From Gongronella butleri (lineage: Eukaryota; Mucoromycota; Mucoromycetes; Mucorales; Cunninghamellaceae): 64,000 nucleotides of DNA. The position numbers and the translations under genes were made by a program. The notes under the pieces were generated by a model. It saw only the letters and a list, made by a program, of their open reading frames with translations. It searched no databases and was not told where the DNA came from. Below, piece by piece: positions 44,519 to 55,165 of this stretch. The stretch spans positions 62,001 to 126,000 of the forward strand of contig JAIWZP010000016.1 of the NCBI GenBank assembly GCA_025201375.1, written 5' to 3'. The stretch's first letter is position 1. Each line of letters begins with the position of its first letter.

Positions 44519-45607
44519 ATGGAACTGTGCTTTGACCCATCTTTTCGCAAGCTTTATGTGCCTGTGGAGATATTTAATTGCATCATGCAGCACACGGATC
44601 GTCTCACCCGCGCCGAGCTGCGCCTCACGTGCCGTGCATTGTGCGCCGTAGCAGCTTCCATGGTTTTTGACAAGCTGCGAGTTGAATCATCCACAGAGAC
44701 TCCCGCTGGCCTTGACCTTGCGACATTCAACGAATCCTGGGTGGATAATCAGCTCATGTCGACGCGCAGCCAGACCCGCGAGCGCAGCGCCCTGCGCCAA
44801 TTGGTGAAATCCATAACCATTGACGCACGAGTCCTCACGCACAGCTTGACCATGGATTTTTTGTCGGCATGCCCCAATCTCATCGAGCTCCGCCTCATTG
44901 CACACCGCGGCAATCAGGCGGGTATCCTTATTTGCATGGCCATGGAAATCGCGTTGGACTCGACACAAATCAAGCGGGTCGCGCTCGTCGGCAACTTTAG
45001 CGGTGCCAGTCTGTGTTTGAGCGTCAAGGGGGGCAGCCTTAGCGTCACCGACGTTTGGCTCAGGATTATGCCTGAATATCCTTCCAGCCGCTTTCCGCCA
45101 GAACATGTCCGAATTTCACTGGAGTTGCCCGAGATTGTCGTGGAAAACTTTGCCGGCGCGCCGCATTTGCTGGAAGACGAGGTGTTTGCCATCGATTGCC
45201 CATTTCACACGCACAACATTCCGTCTGTGGAGCGCGCCACGATTGCTGTGCCGAGGATGGTGGGGTTGGTGGCTGACATTCGTCGAACTTACTTGCAGTC
45301 ATTGATAGAGAATCTGTCACTCATTTACCCGCGCTTACGCATCCTTGTCTTTGGTCTTGGAAAGCATCGTGTCGACGACGAGCAAAACAGCTACACGAAC
45401 GGCCAGCAAAATCTTCAAGAAGCAGATCATCAATTGGATGTTCTTTTTCCGTCGCTCGAGCGCATCTCCATCTATCACCCGGCTGAAAACGACTTCCATT
45501 ACGTTCTCGAAAAGCTCAATATCACCGGCATCAATGCCACACGCAGACAAAATCAAGTCGTCATCTTTGGCCAATACGATCCCCTCGCTGTGTCCCAGGA
45601 TCCTTAG
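44519..45607 (+). CDS. F-box-like protein with leucine-rich region
   Basis: Single-exon 362-aa protein, start at the first ATG (MELCFDPSFRKLYVP). Residues about 13-50 (LYVPVEIFNCIMQHTDRLTRAELRLTCRALCAVAASMVF) fit an F-box: P-EI---I, then L-TC-A. The rest has irregular leucine-rich segments (CPNLIELRLIAH, IYPRLRILVFGL, LFPSLERISIYH) as in substrate-binding parts of F-box/LRR proteins. If correct, it would be an SCF ubiquitin-ligase adaptor; the substrate is unknown. The 3' end lies about 400 bp from repeat copy B. F-box is a fold-level match, so confidence is moderate. Confidence 0.65.
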   Translation: MELCFDPSFRKLYVPVEIFNCIMQHTDRLTRAELRLTCRALCAVAASMVFDKLRVESSTETPAGLDLATFNESWVDNQLMSTRSQTRERSALRQLVKSITIDARVLTHSLTMDFLSACPNLIELRLIAHRGNQAGILICMAMEIALDSTQIKRVALVGNFSGASLCLSVKGGSLSVTDVWLRIMPEYPSSRFPPEHVRISLELPEIVVENFAGAPHLLEDEVFAIDCPFHTHNIPSVERATIAVPRMVGLVADIRRTYLQSLIENLSLIYPRLRILVFGLGKHRVDDEQNSYTNGQQNLQEADHQLDVLFPSLERISIYHPAENDFHYVLEKLNITGINATRRQNQVVIFGQYDPLAVSQDP

Positions 45608-46029
45608 TAATAAATTTTATAATACTGTATGATACATACAGTACTGTATCATCGAACAAAAAATAGGACGCTGACGGCAAAGTCGCACATTTTTTAGGTC
45701 ATATTTTCTTTTCAAAGCACTTCTTGACTTTGACTATGGCGCGTCGTCTCTGTAAATAAATAAAACAAGCACTTTGCCCTGCCTGGAGGTTCATGGTCTG
45801 TGCCATCATGTCAAGCAATATACAGTACTGTACAGTATTTCGTCGCGTCTTTTCAACATGACATTGAAAACCAGAGGTCCGTTACGTTGATGGGTCGTTG
45901 TGCAGATGAAATGATATGATAAATCCAAAATATCGATGATACTACCGGTATTTTCACAAATTCAGCACTGACTCTCAAAATGTTGCGTGGATCTGGATGA
46001 AACTGCTAGCACCATTTTTCAAAAGAGAA
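45608..46029. other. spacer with TACTGTA/TACAGTA words
   Basis: Between the F-box-like gene and repeat copy B. Contains ATACTGTATGATACATACAGTACTGTATCAT at 45630-45654 (shown here in outline: several overlapping palindromic TACTGTA/TACAGTA words) and TACAGTACTGTACAGTA at 45829-45845. No gene seen. Confidence 0.5.
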
Positions 46030-47440
46030 GCGCTCGGACGTCATTTCCTCCAGAATGTTTGTTTGCCCGATGCGTGCGTGACCTTTGCTTGTACAGTATG
46101 TACTGTAAGCTTGTTACGGTATGTTGTGATGAAAAAAGCCGTTCAAACAACATTACTGTATGTACAGTACAAAAATTTTCAACCTCGATGTTCTCAGCAA
46201 CGGATTGGACGACACGCAGCGCTTTTACTGTAACGCGTCAAAAACATCTGTTGCATCTCTATCGAATGAAACCAGTTTCATCGACAGATGGATAAAACTC
46301 GTAGAGAAAATTCACTTTTTCGGCAAAATCTTTGATCGCGATTTGCTCGACAACAACGATCGAATAAACCCGTGGTTTTTATTCCAGTTTTACTAAGAAA
46401 CACGGGTGCAAAGCACCTAATGGGATGACTTGCAGTACGCTACTGTAGCTTGGGTTTAACTTTTTGCATCGGTCATTTCTTCACCAGGCTGCAGCAGCCC
46501 ACTCAGCGCACAAAAATGTGCAAAATAAAAAAATAAAAAAATAAAAGAAAATAAAAATTCCATGCAATCCACGCAACTTAATTTGGAAGTGTCAAACCTC
46601 AAATTTTTCAAAAAACATCTTGTCCAAAGCAGGCACTTTTTCTCAGTCGATCGCCGTTCATGCGTCACTCTTTGGGCTTTTTTCTCAATTTGGGGCGAGC
46701 TGCTGCCATGCTGTCTGCCAATAGCAAATTGTCGGAGATACCTGTTTGGGATGCATTGATCACTCGGAGTTCGAAATTTCCCAAATTTGGCATTTCTGAG
46801 ATTGAAATATGTGACCCCTGAGTGACCCCTGAATTTTTTAAAAGTGGTCGTAGCGCTTTGGGGTTTAAGCTTTTATATTGCAACTTGCAAGTTTTGCGCT
46901 AAATGCGATGCGGCTATTTTTGAACGGGGTCAACCATGCAGATGGCGAGATGAATGCAAAATAGAGCAAATGGAAGGTTTTTGGAATTTGCAGGTTCAAA
47001 AAAAATCGGACGGACCTGTAGCGAGAACGGGGCTGTACAGTAGTTTGTGCCGTTACACGATTTTCATCGGCCGGAAGGTAGGCTGTAAAAAAATTTCTGG
47101 AGGCACAGCAGGCCGGCAAAATTTGAAAAACCCGCTTTTTGGTGTTTAAATGGTGAACGTGTCCGTTTTTATGAAGTGTACGTAGCGCGATATGATACTG
47201 TACGTTAGGCATTGACGTCAATTTCTGTCCACTGAGATCGAAACACGGACGGATCAAACACTTTAAATTACTGTAGTTGTGCGCAAAAATCCAAAATGGA
47301 TGAAAATAATCGTGCTCTTGTCGTCTTGTGCATTTTCTCGGGCACTTGCTGCAATGTCATCATTCCTTGTGCCTGGGCTCCTTGCTGATTGGGCTGTGAT
47401 TGCTTTTATTCACGCTTGCCAAAGCTCGAACATGTAAATA
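46030..47440. repeat. dispersed repeat, copy B (uninterrupted)
   Basis: Co-linear with the three split segments of copy A (14140-14580, 15625-16220, 18884-19400) but without the LINE and Tc1 insertions, so it shows the pre-insertion layout. Blocks are nearly identical, e.g. the 120 bp starting CATGCAATCCACGCAACTTA. Minus-strand frames hold KRVFQILPACCASRNF and NFELRVINASQTGISDNLLLAD, conserved in copies C and A. Class not recognised; no intact ORF. Confidence 0.75.
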
Positions 47441-47825
47441 TTATGGACGAGCACTGCGTGGTTTTACAGTGCGATTTACGAGCAATAATGCCAAAAACGC
47501 GTTTGTGCCAAAATACAAAATACAGCATGATACAGCCAGTCGAAGAGGGATAAAGGAACCTCTTGCTTGATTGGCTTGCCATAAAAAGGGGCCTTTATTT
47601 GATAATGCGTTAATGCCATTTCTGTTATCATAAGCATCGAAAAAAATCAAATTGAGTCTTTTCTTGCTGTATTTCAGCGTGTGTCTGGTCGATCGAATGA
47701 ATTTCAGTTCGCGTTTGCAGGCTCAACTGCGCCAACTATTATGCGCGTTTTATTATACCAGCTTGAGGCTCTGTTATTAGCTGAGTGCTTAGGATGGCGG
47801 CGGGCAAAGTTGATTATATTGGCTC

Positions 47826-47858
<33 letters not shown>

Positions 47859-48505
47859 TCTTTTTCATGGGTCGGTCGCGAATCTGGTACTTTTATCATG
47901 CGCTGAAGAGCGCGCATCTCTTGGGGCTGTTTATCCGCAGGCTCGCGACGTTGCAGACTATGTGTTTGCCCCTGTTTTTTTTTTTTTTTTTTTTTAGTGT
48001 AGGTAATAATAGGCCCTTTTTTTTGAGATTCAGAACGATATCCTGCTGTCTGTCCCTGAGAATCGTCAGTTTTTTTTTTTAAAGTTTTTTCTTTTACAGT
48101 ATCGCAAGTGACACAGACTGCACAGTGGGCAAGTCTAAATAGGGCATTTGAACGGTCGTTTTGTGTGACGTGAGCTCGCAAAGCAAAAGTTTTTCCATTG
48201 CTGAAGAAATCTTGGTTCTCGGACCAGGGCCGAAGATGAGACGATGTTTCTCTGAGGTGGTACAAATGAGTTTAAAGCATCGGTGGTGGCCCAAAACCAA
48301 ACCATGCGTGTAACATTGACAAGCAATGGGGTCGGACTTGCTTTTCTTTTTTTCTGTGTAGCAATGGAACAACAAAGTTCTGTCAAACAAATGGGATCCC
48401 TGGACCTTCTCTGTATAAAAATCGATGGATAAGAACCTGAGCGCCCCCATTTTTTTATTTCTTTGCCCTCTACTTGCACTCTTTGACTCCCCTACTCTTT
48501 CTACA
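47441..48505. other. spacer upstream of the pathogen-related gene
   Basis: Contains two long T runs (about 47827-47857 and 47976-47995) and short frames only. A leader with TATA-like TGTATAAAA at about 48412-48420 lies 86 bp before the ATG at 48506. Confidence 0.5.
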
Positions 48506-49690
48506 ATGGCTGACCTCCCTGACTTTATGACCAACCCCAATGCCGTCCTTGGCGACGTGGACCATGAATGGCGCTATGGCCGTGTCCCTGACTACAAAAA
48601 GGTGAATGAGGCCTATGACTTGGGTAAGCCTTTTTTTTTTTTTTTTTTTGCGGAACACGCGCTCCAACGGGACCAGAGTCGCTGACCTTTTGACGCGGAT
48701 GTAATTAGAAAAGACGGTGACTCATGAGGAAGGCTCGCTGCCCTGGTTGGTGTCGAACCTCGTCAAGGTACAGGAGAAAAAAAAAAGAAGAAAATCATTT
48801 GTTGACGCAATTGTTTTTCGCTTAGAACTGGGAGAAGGAGATGTCATACAAGCTGCGTGGTGACCAGATGCGCACCATTAGCCAAGAAAAGTACCGCTTC
48901 TCGGTCAATGGCGGCGAGTGGAAGACCATCGACGAGATGCTCCAGGTAAGCGAAAAAAATAAGGCCGACGTGGAGAGGGCCAGAGCGCGGAATTGAGATG
49001 GAACAAAGGGTCCCGACGCGCGGCGGCACATGCCCTGGCCATCTTTCCACTTGCTCGTTTCGTGAGGGGCGGTCCTATTAGCATCTTGCCTGACACAAGA
49101 TAAAAAAAAAAAAAAAGAAAAAGAAAAAAAAACCAAAATTAAGCTTCCTTGGCCCGCCGCCCATGGATCTGGTGCCTGATTGCTTTTTTTTTTTAGATTG
49201 GCACCTACAACGCTCTTATTGGTGACACTGAGCTGTATAAGGCCAGTGAGCTTGATTTTAGCGAATCACACAAGCTGTTCAAGCGTTCGCTGCGCACGTT
49301 CTCGTGGGAGGTGCTCGAGGTGTACTGCGGGCCTCCCAAGGTCGTGTTCAAGTGGCGTCACTGGGGTCTGATGAACGGCGACATGAATGTCACACTCGGC
49401 AACGGCCAAAAGTTGCAGGCTGCCGCCACCAACGAGGTGGTTGCCACCTATGGCGTCACCACGGCCGTCGTCGATGACAAGTTCCGCGTCGAGGAGGTAA
49501 AAAAAAAAAAAAGTCAAGGTGCACGCCCAAATTATGTCCGTGTTGCTCAGTTTTTTCCTTTTTTTTTTTTTTCGCAATTTAGCTTGAAACCTTTTACGAT
49601 CCTTCGCAATTGATGCGCCAAATGACCAAGAATTTGAAGAAGGATGATGCGGCCAAGGAAAGCGGTGCCAAGTGTCCTTTTGCTCCATGA
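48506..49690 (+). CDS. pathogen-related (PRPX-like) SnoaL-fold protein
   Basis: Cytosolic protein of the family first named from barley pathogen-related proteins and widespread in fungi; biochemical role unknown. Exons 48506-48623, 48709-48767, 48826-48945, 49197-49496 and 49583-49690 give 234 aa. Landmarks: WRYGRVPDYKKVNEAYD, EGSLPWLVSNLVKNWEKEMSYK, IGTYNALIGDTELY, and the central VYCGPPKVVFKWRHWGLMNGD typical of the family, then TFYDPSQLMRQMTKN. The C-terminus CPFAP is short. Introns carry T or A runs of 10-18 nt. No signal peptide. The family call is from memory of the motif pattern. Confidence 0.75.
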
Positions 49691-49903
49691 TTTTTTTTTT
49701 TTTTTTTACACTCGCGGCGGGCAAAATAAAGTTTAGGTGACAGCAAATGGCTCTGTCACACACATCTCTTTCTCGCTGCTGGTTCCACATAGCGGGTCGC
49801 GCTCTTTTTTTTTTTTTTTTCCTCATGTGATTCAAGGGGTACAAATGGACAATTGTCCCGCTCATTCTCGATATTATTATGTAAATGTAGTATACTTTAA
49901 TCA

Positions 49904-52204
49904 TTAGCCTTTGAGAGATTGCAAGTAGCGATCGCGTTCCTTTTGTGCGGGTGTCTTGTCATTGCCCGGAGCCGAGGTTGCGGCGGGCTGCCAAGGCAAG
50001 GATGCACGCTGCTGGCGACCGGTGCGCATGGTGCCGAAGCTTTTGCTGTAATCCTTTTTTGGCGCGGCGGACGATGAAGAGGGTGGCTGCTTTGCTGGAT
50101 TCTGTTTTGTCGGCGGCGCGGCGGTGTTGTTGGCGGAGGGTTTGGTTGATTTCTGTGGATTTGCGGCGGATGCGTCGTTTCCGGGCTTTTTCTTGGTTGA
50201 TGTGGTGGCCGGGCGCACGGGAGCTTCAACGGTCTCGTTTTCCGGGATCATGGTGCGCACGGTGGAGGAGGAAAAGGAGACGGTAGGTGCAGGCCCCTGG
50301 AAAATGATGTCGTCGGTGTGATGGGCGGTGGGGCCAAAGACGGCCGGCAGCGAAGGACGCGATTGGTACGCCTGGTGATTCTGGATGGCGAGCGACGCGA
50401 GATGCTGGTTCAATTGACGTGGATTGATGCTGCCAGGGGGCGATTTGTGCGACACGGTCGATCGGCTGGACACCGATCCGTGGTCCGACAGGCGATGGCT
50501 GTTCCACGTTGCCTGGAGCACGCGACGCACACTGTCCACGTTGTGCTGCTTGGTGCCGGCCGTCTGGTCCACCGACGAGCGCCTGGAAGTCATGGGACTG
50601 GCTCTGGGACTGGCCAATGGGCTGATGTGCTGCTGCTGTGGCGCCGACGGCCTCGTGGACGAGTCCGTGGAACCGCGACGTGGCGCGTTCATCGTGGCCG
50701 AATGGGCGTCAGTGGCGATGGGGATGGCGGACGCCGAGGGGGTCGGCACAATGTCAGGCTTGTCACTGTCATCGTCGCTTTGATCGTCCGAATCGTGCTC
50801 TTGCGATTCATTTTCGCCATTGGTCGCCCACCATTGGGCTATGTCTTGCAGATTGGTGCAAACGGAGCTGGCAACGGACCGTGCAGCCAGCGATGCGTGG
50901 TCATTGGCGTCTTGGACCATGCTGTCGCGCACCAAGCGGCGCACCGACCCAGAAACAATGGAAACGACATCATCCTTGGGCAATTCAAGGGACGGTGCTG
51001 GTGGCGCCGGCGTCAATGATGGATGAGGCGCAGAGGGAGCATGAGGAAAGGCATCTATCGTGTCTTTTCTGGGGGTCATGCCTGTTGTCGATGGTGGAGG
51101 CGGCGTGGGTGGCGACCTGCCGGCCATGGCCGCCATGGCCGCGGCAGACACCGCTGTCGACGATGGTATGGAGGTCGATGATGTGGACGACGACGATGAC
51201 GACGATGACACAGGTGTCGATGTGCCAGTGGACGCAATTGACGCGTCATGCGCCGCTTGTTTCTTTTTGCCCGGCGAATCGGATGCCATACTATGACGTG
51301 GCTTTTCTAAAGTCAATGGTCGTCGCCCTTGAACAGGAGAAGGCAAATAGTAATCCTTGGGTGGAGGCGCGGGCGGCGCAGAACTGTCATTGTTGTCGAA
51401 TTTGTCGAATTTGTTTTTGTTTTCCTCGTTTTTTGTCTTTTTCTCTGTCGATGTTGACGCAACTGGCACATTGGGAGGTACAGTGGACACGCGCTTGTTG
51501 ATTTTGTGGTCGTTGTTGTTGTTGTTGTTGTTGTTGTGGTCGTCGTCCTTGACGCTGGACGTGATCACGGTGTTTTCAAACATTTGGTGCAATGGCGCAG
51601 CAATGGACGCCCGTGTCTTTGATTTTTGGCGTCTGAGCGTGGAACGCAGCGTGGCGGCGGCCTTTTGATGTATCTGGTTGAACGCCTCGTACAAGACGGC
51701 CGACGATTGCCTGCGTTGATCAGACACAGTGACAAATTCGCCTGTTTGCTGCTTGTCGGAGCTCTGCAAGTACAATTGGAACAGACGCGTTGCCTCATCG
51801 CAGTGCAATTCAAGCTTGTCCGAGAAAAAGGACGTTGTGGGCGGCGGCAATGGCAAATTGATGTCCAACTCCTTGAAAGAGGCTGCTGTTTTCTTCACGG
51901 GCGACGACGACGACGACGACATGTCGTGTTTTTCCGACATTCGATCCTCCGTCATGGTAATGCCGGACGACGGCGTCATTGTGCACGTGGTCGTGGTCGG
52001 TGTGCACGGCTGGCTAGGCTTGTCGGCACCATCGTGCGTAAAAATGGCATGAAACATTTTTTGCGAGCTGCCATGTTCAGGATCCACACTGGACGCGCCG
52101 CGCCGCTGTCGACGACGTCGCACAATGACAAGCGCGACCAGTGCTGATACCATCACAACACTGACAATGATCACCACGACAATCCATAATGGCAACGACG
52201 GCAT
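49904..52204 (-). CDS. single-pass membrane protein with long low-complexity tail, unknown
   Basis: Intronless 766-aa ORF. Residues 6-28 form one strong membrane helix (LWIVVVIIVSVVMVSALVALVIV) followed by RRRRQRR, which places the long tail in the cytosol. There is no cleavable signal peptide. The tail is rich in Ser, Thr, Pro and Asp with poly-S, poly-N (near 225-232) and proline runs. A short ordered segment (about 135-205: LELHCDEATRLFQLYLQ, LYEAFNQIHQKAAATLRSTLRR) could be helical. Many SP/TP and RRxS sites suggest phosphorylation. The architecture recalls cell-wall stress-sensor tails or polarity scaffolds, but no domain is recognised. The plus strand opposite is open only because of GC-biased codon use. 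Confidence 0.75.
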   Translation of the reverse strand: MPSLPLWIVVVIIVSVVMVSALVALVIVRRRRQRRGASSVDPEHGSSQKMFHAIFTHDGADKPSQPCTPTTTTCTMTPSSGITMTEDRMSEKHDMSSSSSSPVKKTAASFKELDINLPLPPPTTSFFSDKLELHCDEATRLFQLYLQSSDKQQTGEFVTVSDQRRQSSAVLYEAFNQIHQKAAATLRSTLRRQKSKTRASIAAPLHQMFENTVITSSVKDDDHNNNNNNNNDHKINKRVSTVPPNVPVASTSTEKKTKNEENKNKFDKFDNNDSSAPPAPPPKDYYLPSPVQGRRPLTLEKPRHSMASDSPGKKKQAAHDASIASTGTSTPVSSSSSSSSTSSTSIPSSTAVSAAAMAAMAGRSPPTPPPPSTTGMTPRKDTIDAFPHAPSAPHPSLTPAPPAPSLELPKDDVVSIVSGSVRRLVRDSMVQDANDHASLAARSVASSVCTNLQDIAQWWATNGENESQEHDSDDQSDDDSDKPDIVPTPSASAIPIATDAHSATMNAPRRGSTDSSTRPSAPQQQHISPLASPRASPMTSRRSSVDQTAGTKQHNVDSVRRVLQATWNSHRLSDHGSVSSRSTVSHKSPPGSINPRQLNQHLASLAIQNHQAYQSRPSLPAVFGPTAHHTDDIIFQGPAPTVSFSSSTVRTMIPENETVEAPVRPATTSTKKKPGNDASAANPQKSTKPSANNTAAPPTKQNPAKQPPSSSSAAPKKDYSKSFGTMRTGRQQRASLPWQPAATSAPGNDKTPAQKERDRYLQSLKG

Positions 52205-53816
52205 CTGTTATTACAATTAAGTTTTTTTTTTTCGCTTTGGCTACTCGTAAAAAGGAGAGAGGGGAATCGACCTGGTATTGACGAGACAAAGAAAAAGAAA
52301 AAAAAAGAAACGAAAAATCAGCGCGTTCATGGCGATGGATTACGCGACAATGGCAATATTCCAAGTGCAATTTTCTTTCATTTTTTACCTTGAAAGATGT
52401 AGTGTCGAATCAATTGGAGCCGTCTTTTTGATGAAAACGATTGGGGGCAAAAGACGGACGAGTAAAGGCAAAGGATCTATGAATTGAGGAGGTTGTGTAG
52501 GTAAAAAAAAAAAAAGGGATACAAGTGGGAAGAGGTGCAAAGAGAGCAAAAAGAAAAAAATAGGGAACCTTGTACACCAGGTTTAGGCGCATCAGGGGAG
52601 GCCGTTCTCGCTTCAATTGACCCTGAATCATTGTAACTGCTCTTTCTCTTTTTCTCTCTCTCTCTCTGTGTGTGTGGATGTGAGCTTTTTTGAGATGAAA
52701 AAAATAGGGATTGCGCGCGAGGAAAAGGAGACACACCACACACGTACACGCGCGCCGTGGGCGCCTTATGATCACCCGCTTTTGTGGTGCGTGAGTGCGG
52801 GCGTGAGTGCTGTAATAGGGGAAAGATGTCGTGTTTAAAGACAATATACAGTTTGAGACACTCAGCTCGCGCCCTTGGAAGGGGGAGGGGCAATGGAGGG
52901 CAGCGAGGAGACAAAAAAATCCACAAAGAGAGAAAGAGTGCGTCAAAAAAGAGGAGACAAGGGACCGAAAAAGGAGCATTGCCTCTCTTGGGAACAAAAA
53001 AAAAAAAAGCCTGGTTGCTTCAAGGGCCTATCTTGTTTGCCCTCCCTCCTTTTTTCTCTCTGTCTCTTGACGATGGCTATCAAGCCCGATGGCTTTCCCC
53101 CATTTCTCCATTCCGCAATTGAAAGAGAATCTAGCTTTTTTTTTTTTTTTTAAAAAAATAAAATAAAAGGTTGACGATGGTGTGCATGTTTGGTCTGTGG
53201 AGCAGCCGTCCCACAAGTCCGCCAAGGTATGGCGGTGCACGAAACCAGCGGCCCAAGCCATCGCTCCCTTTGAAAGCTTCTTTAGTGAACATTAAACATC
53301 GGATAATGTTATAAGCGGACATAAAAGTTCGTAGGAGCCTTCATTCCGTGGTTATCTACGCGTTCCCGTCCTCGAGATCCCTCAATGGCAATGCTAATAA
53401 TGCAAATATAAAATGAAAAAAAAATAATGGAGCAAAGGATGAAAACGGGACCATGTTGCAAAAAATCGACAAAAGTTGGGGGGGGGAATTGACCGGGCTG
53501 GCACACTTACCGTGGCCTGTAGAAACAATTTGGGGAGCAATTGACAAGCGCGGGAAAAGGAAAAAAAAAATAGATCGGCCTTGTTTGTTGTTGTGAACGC
53601 AGCGCAAATGGTTGTGGGGAGGGCACCAGGGTCCTTTTTTTCCTTTCCTTTCTTGCAAAAGGACGATTAGGAGGCAGCAAAAAGGGAGGCGGGGTGTGAG
53701 TTGCGTGTGTCACAAGATCAACCCGCCATCATCCTACTAGCAACACGCAAACAAAAAACAAGCAAAAAGTACAGGAGGTTTTTATGATTTTATTGATTTG
53801 GCCTCTTTTTTTTTTC
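52205..53816. other. 1.6-kb spacer
   Basis: Upstream region of the membrane protein at 52204 and 3' flank of the small minus-strand gene. Contains (TC)n/(TG)n at about 52648-52680, a T run at 53135-53150 followed by AAAAAAATAAAATAAAA, and no supported gene. Long minus frames at 52410-52997 show only Phe/Ser-rich composition. Confidence 0.5.
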
Positions 53817-54383
53817 CTATTGCTTGGGAAAGGGTGCGACTTTGGCTTTGTTTGTAAACCCTAGCCATTTTCGGATGCCCTTTTGACTCGTGGAGGAAGA
53901 TGACGAGTGGACGAGTGTGGATAAATGCGAAAGTACACTTGGCGTGGCTTGCCTCTTCTTTTTTGGGCGTTTGGTGGTCGCGACACCGGTGGCAGTGGCC
54001 ACTCCACCTAGGCTGGCGGTGGCGCTGTGAGTGGTGGCGGCGGCGGTGGCCGAGGCATTGACGCTATGACTGGATGGATGAGACAAGATGCGACGTAGGC
54101 GAGGCCAGATCATGCGCGGTGTGTGGTGCCCATGCTCAGGGCGCACAGTGATGTACGTTTGGGTATTGTGAGTATGGTGATGGTGCGGGCGAGCGGCCAT
54201 GGCGGCCACGTCGGGGATCTGAAAAGTCGCCAGGTACGGCTCGTCGCCAACAGTAACGATGGGAAACGCGTGTGCATGCACTGGGGTCGCACAAGGCGAC
54301 GCGTCCACGGGTGTCGCAAGACTCAACGAGTCTGCGCTTTCCTCGGTCATGCATGATGACAGGGAAAATCGGAGAGGCGTCAT
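53817..54383 (-). CDS. small Ser/Ala/His-rich protein, unknown
   Basis: Intronless, 188 aa from the first ATG (MTPLRFSLSSCMTEES). There is a HHHHTHN stretch near residue 70, an Ala/Thr-rich middle (SATAAATTHSATASLGG), a basic patch KRPKKKRQ, and a C-terminal SQKGIRKWLGFTNKAK that could be an amphipathic helix. No domain recognised. Codon use (C/G at third positions) looks like the neighbouring genes, which is the main reason to accept it. Could be a nuclear protein given the basic patch; this is a guess. Confidence 0.45.
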   Translation of the reverse strand: MTPLRFSLSSCMTEESADSLSLATPVDASPCATPVHAHAFPIVTVGDEPYLATFQIPDVAAMAARPHHHHTHNTQTYITVRPEHGHHTPRMIWPRLRRILSHPSSHSVNASATAAATTHSATASLGGVATATGVATTKRPKKKRQATPSVLSHLSTLVHSSSSSTSQKGIRKWLGFTNKAKVAPFPKQ

Positions 54384-55165
54384 CAAAAAAATCAAAAAAA
54401 ATGGGGATCAATGGGTCGAAAATATGAAAATAAAAAAGAAAAGAGGGCAAAATGGCAATCGTTTAGCGTGTCGCGTTTTTGATTGCTGTCGAGAAAAAAA
54501 AAAAGTGGGAAAAAGAAAAAGAAAAGCATGTTGTAGACACATGGGGGAACCCCACTTTGAACGCGGGCATCCCCTTCGCTCTCCTTGTTTCCCTCTCATT
54601 TGAACATGAACCAAGGTGTTTTGATCCGTGCCTCGTTTTTTAGCAACATGGGGGACGAAGCTTATGTGTCTATCCAGCCCTCGGAGCTTTTTACGGGCTT
54701 TCCAGGATCCATGGCCAGCAGCATCCAATGGCAGCCCATGGGCGGCACCCAAGGCTCTCATGCAGGGTGAAAAAGAAAAAAATACCACAAAAAAATAAGG
54801 GAGGAATCCACCCATCCACGTGCAAAAAAAAATATATGATGGAGCATGCAATTGCTCCCTCAAGAACCATGAGGATGAACTGCTACGCGGCCACCTCGAA
54901 ACAAAGGAAAAGATGAGCAACTTTGTCCATTTCTTTGGAATTTGAGCCAAAACGAGCCAATTGATTGGCTACCGCAGCTGGTGTCACCTGGTGTTGCCCT
55001 TTTTTGCGCTCTTTTTTTTTTTTTTTTCCCACTTTTCCTTTTTGCTGCGAGTCGTTTTTTCTTTTTGTTCTCCTTCCAAAGAAAAAGCCGTGTTTGCCTC
55101 TTGCCGGCTGTGCCCTCCCTCGTTTTTTTTTTTTTTTGCCTCTCTTTTTCTTTTAAAATTACAGC
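54384..55165. other. divergent spacer with T-rich leader
   Basis: A plus frame at 54606-54770 (MNQGVLIRASFFSNMGDEA) and a 180-aa minus frame were weighed and not accepted. The last 160 bp are strongly T/C-rich with T runs, a common leader type here, ending TTACAGC just before the ATG at 55166. Confidence 0.4.

Noticed and set aside
50638..51501. 287-aa plus-strand open frame
   Set aside because: Antisense to the 766-aa membrane protein; Trp/Arg-rich content typical of a shadow of Ser/Thr/Pro-rich coding sequence.
54408..54950. 180-aa minus-strand frame rich in Phe and Ser
   Set aside because: Content follows T/A runs on the strand; no start context, no domain.
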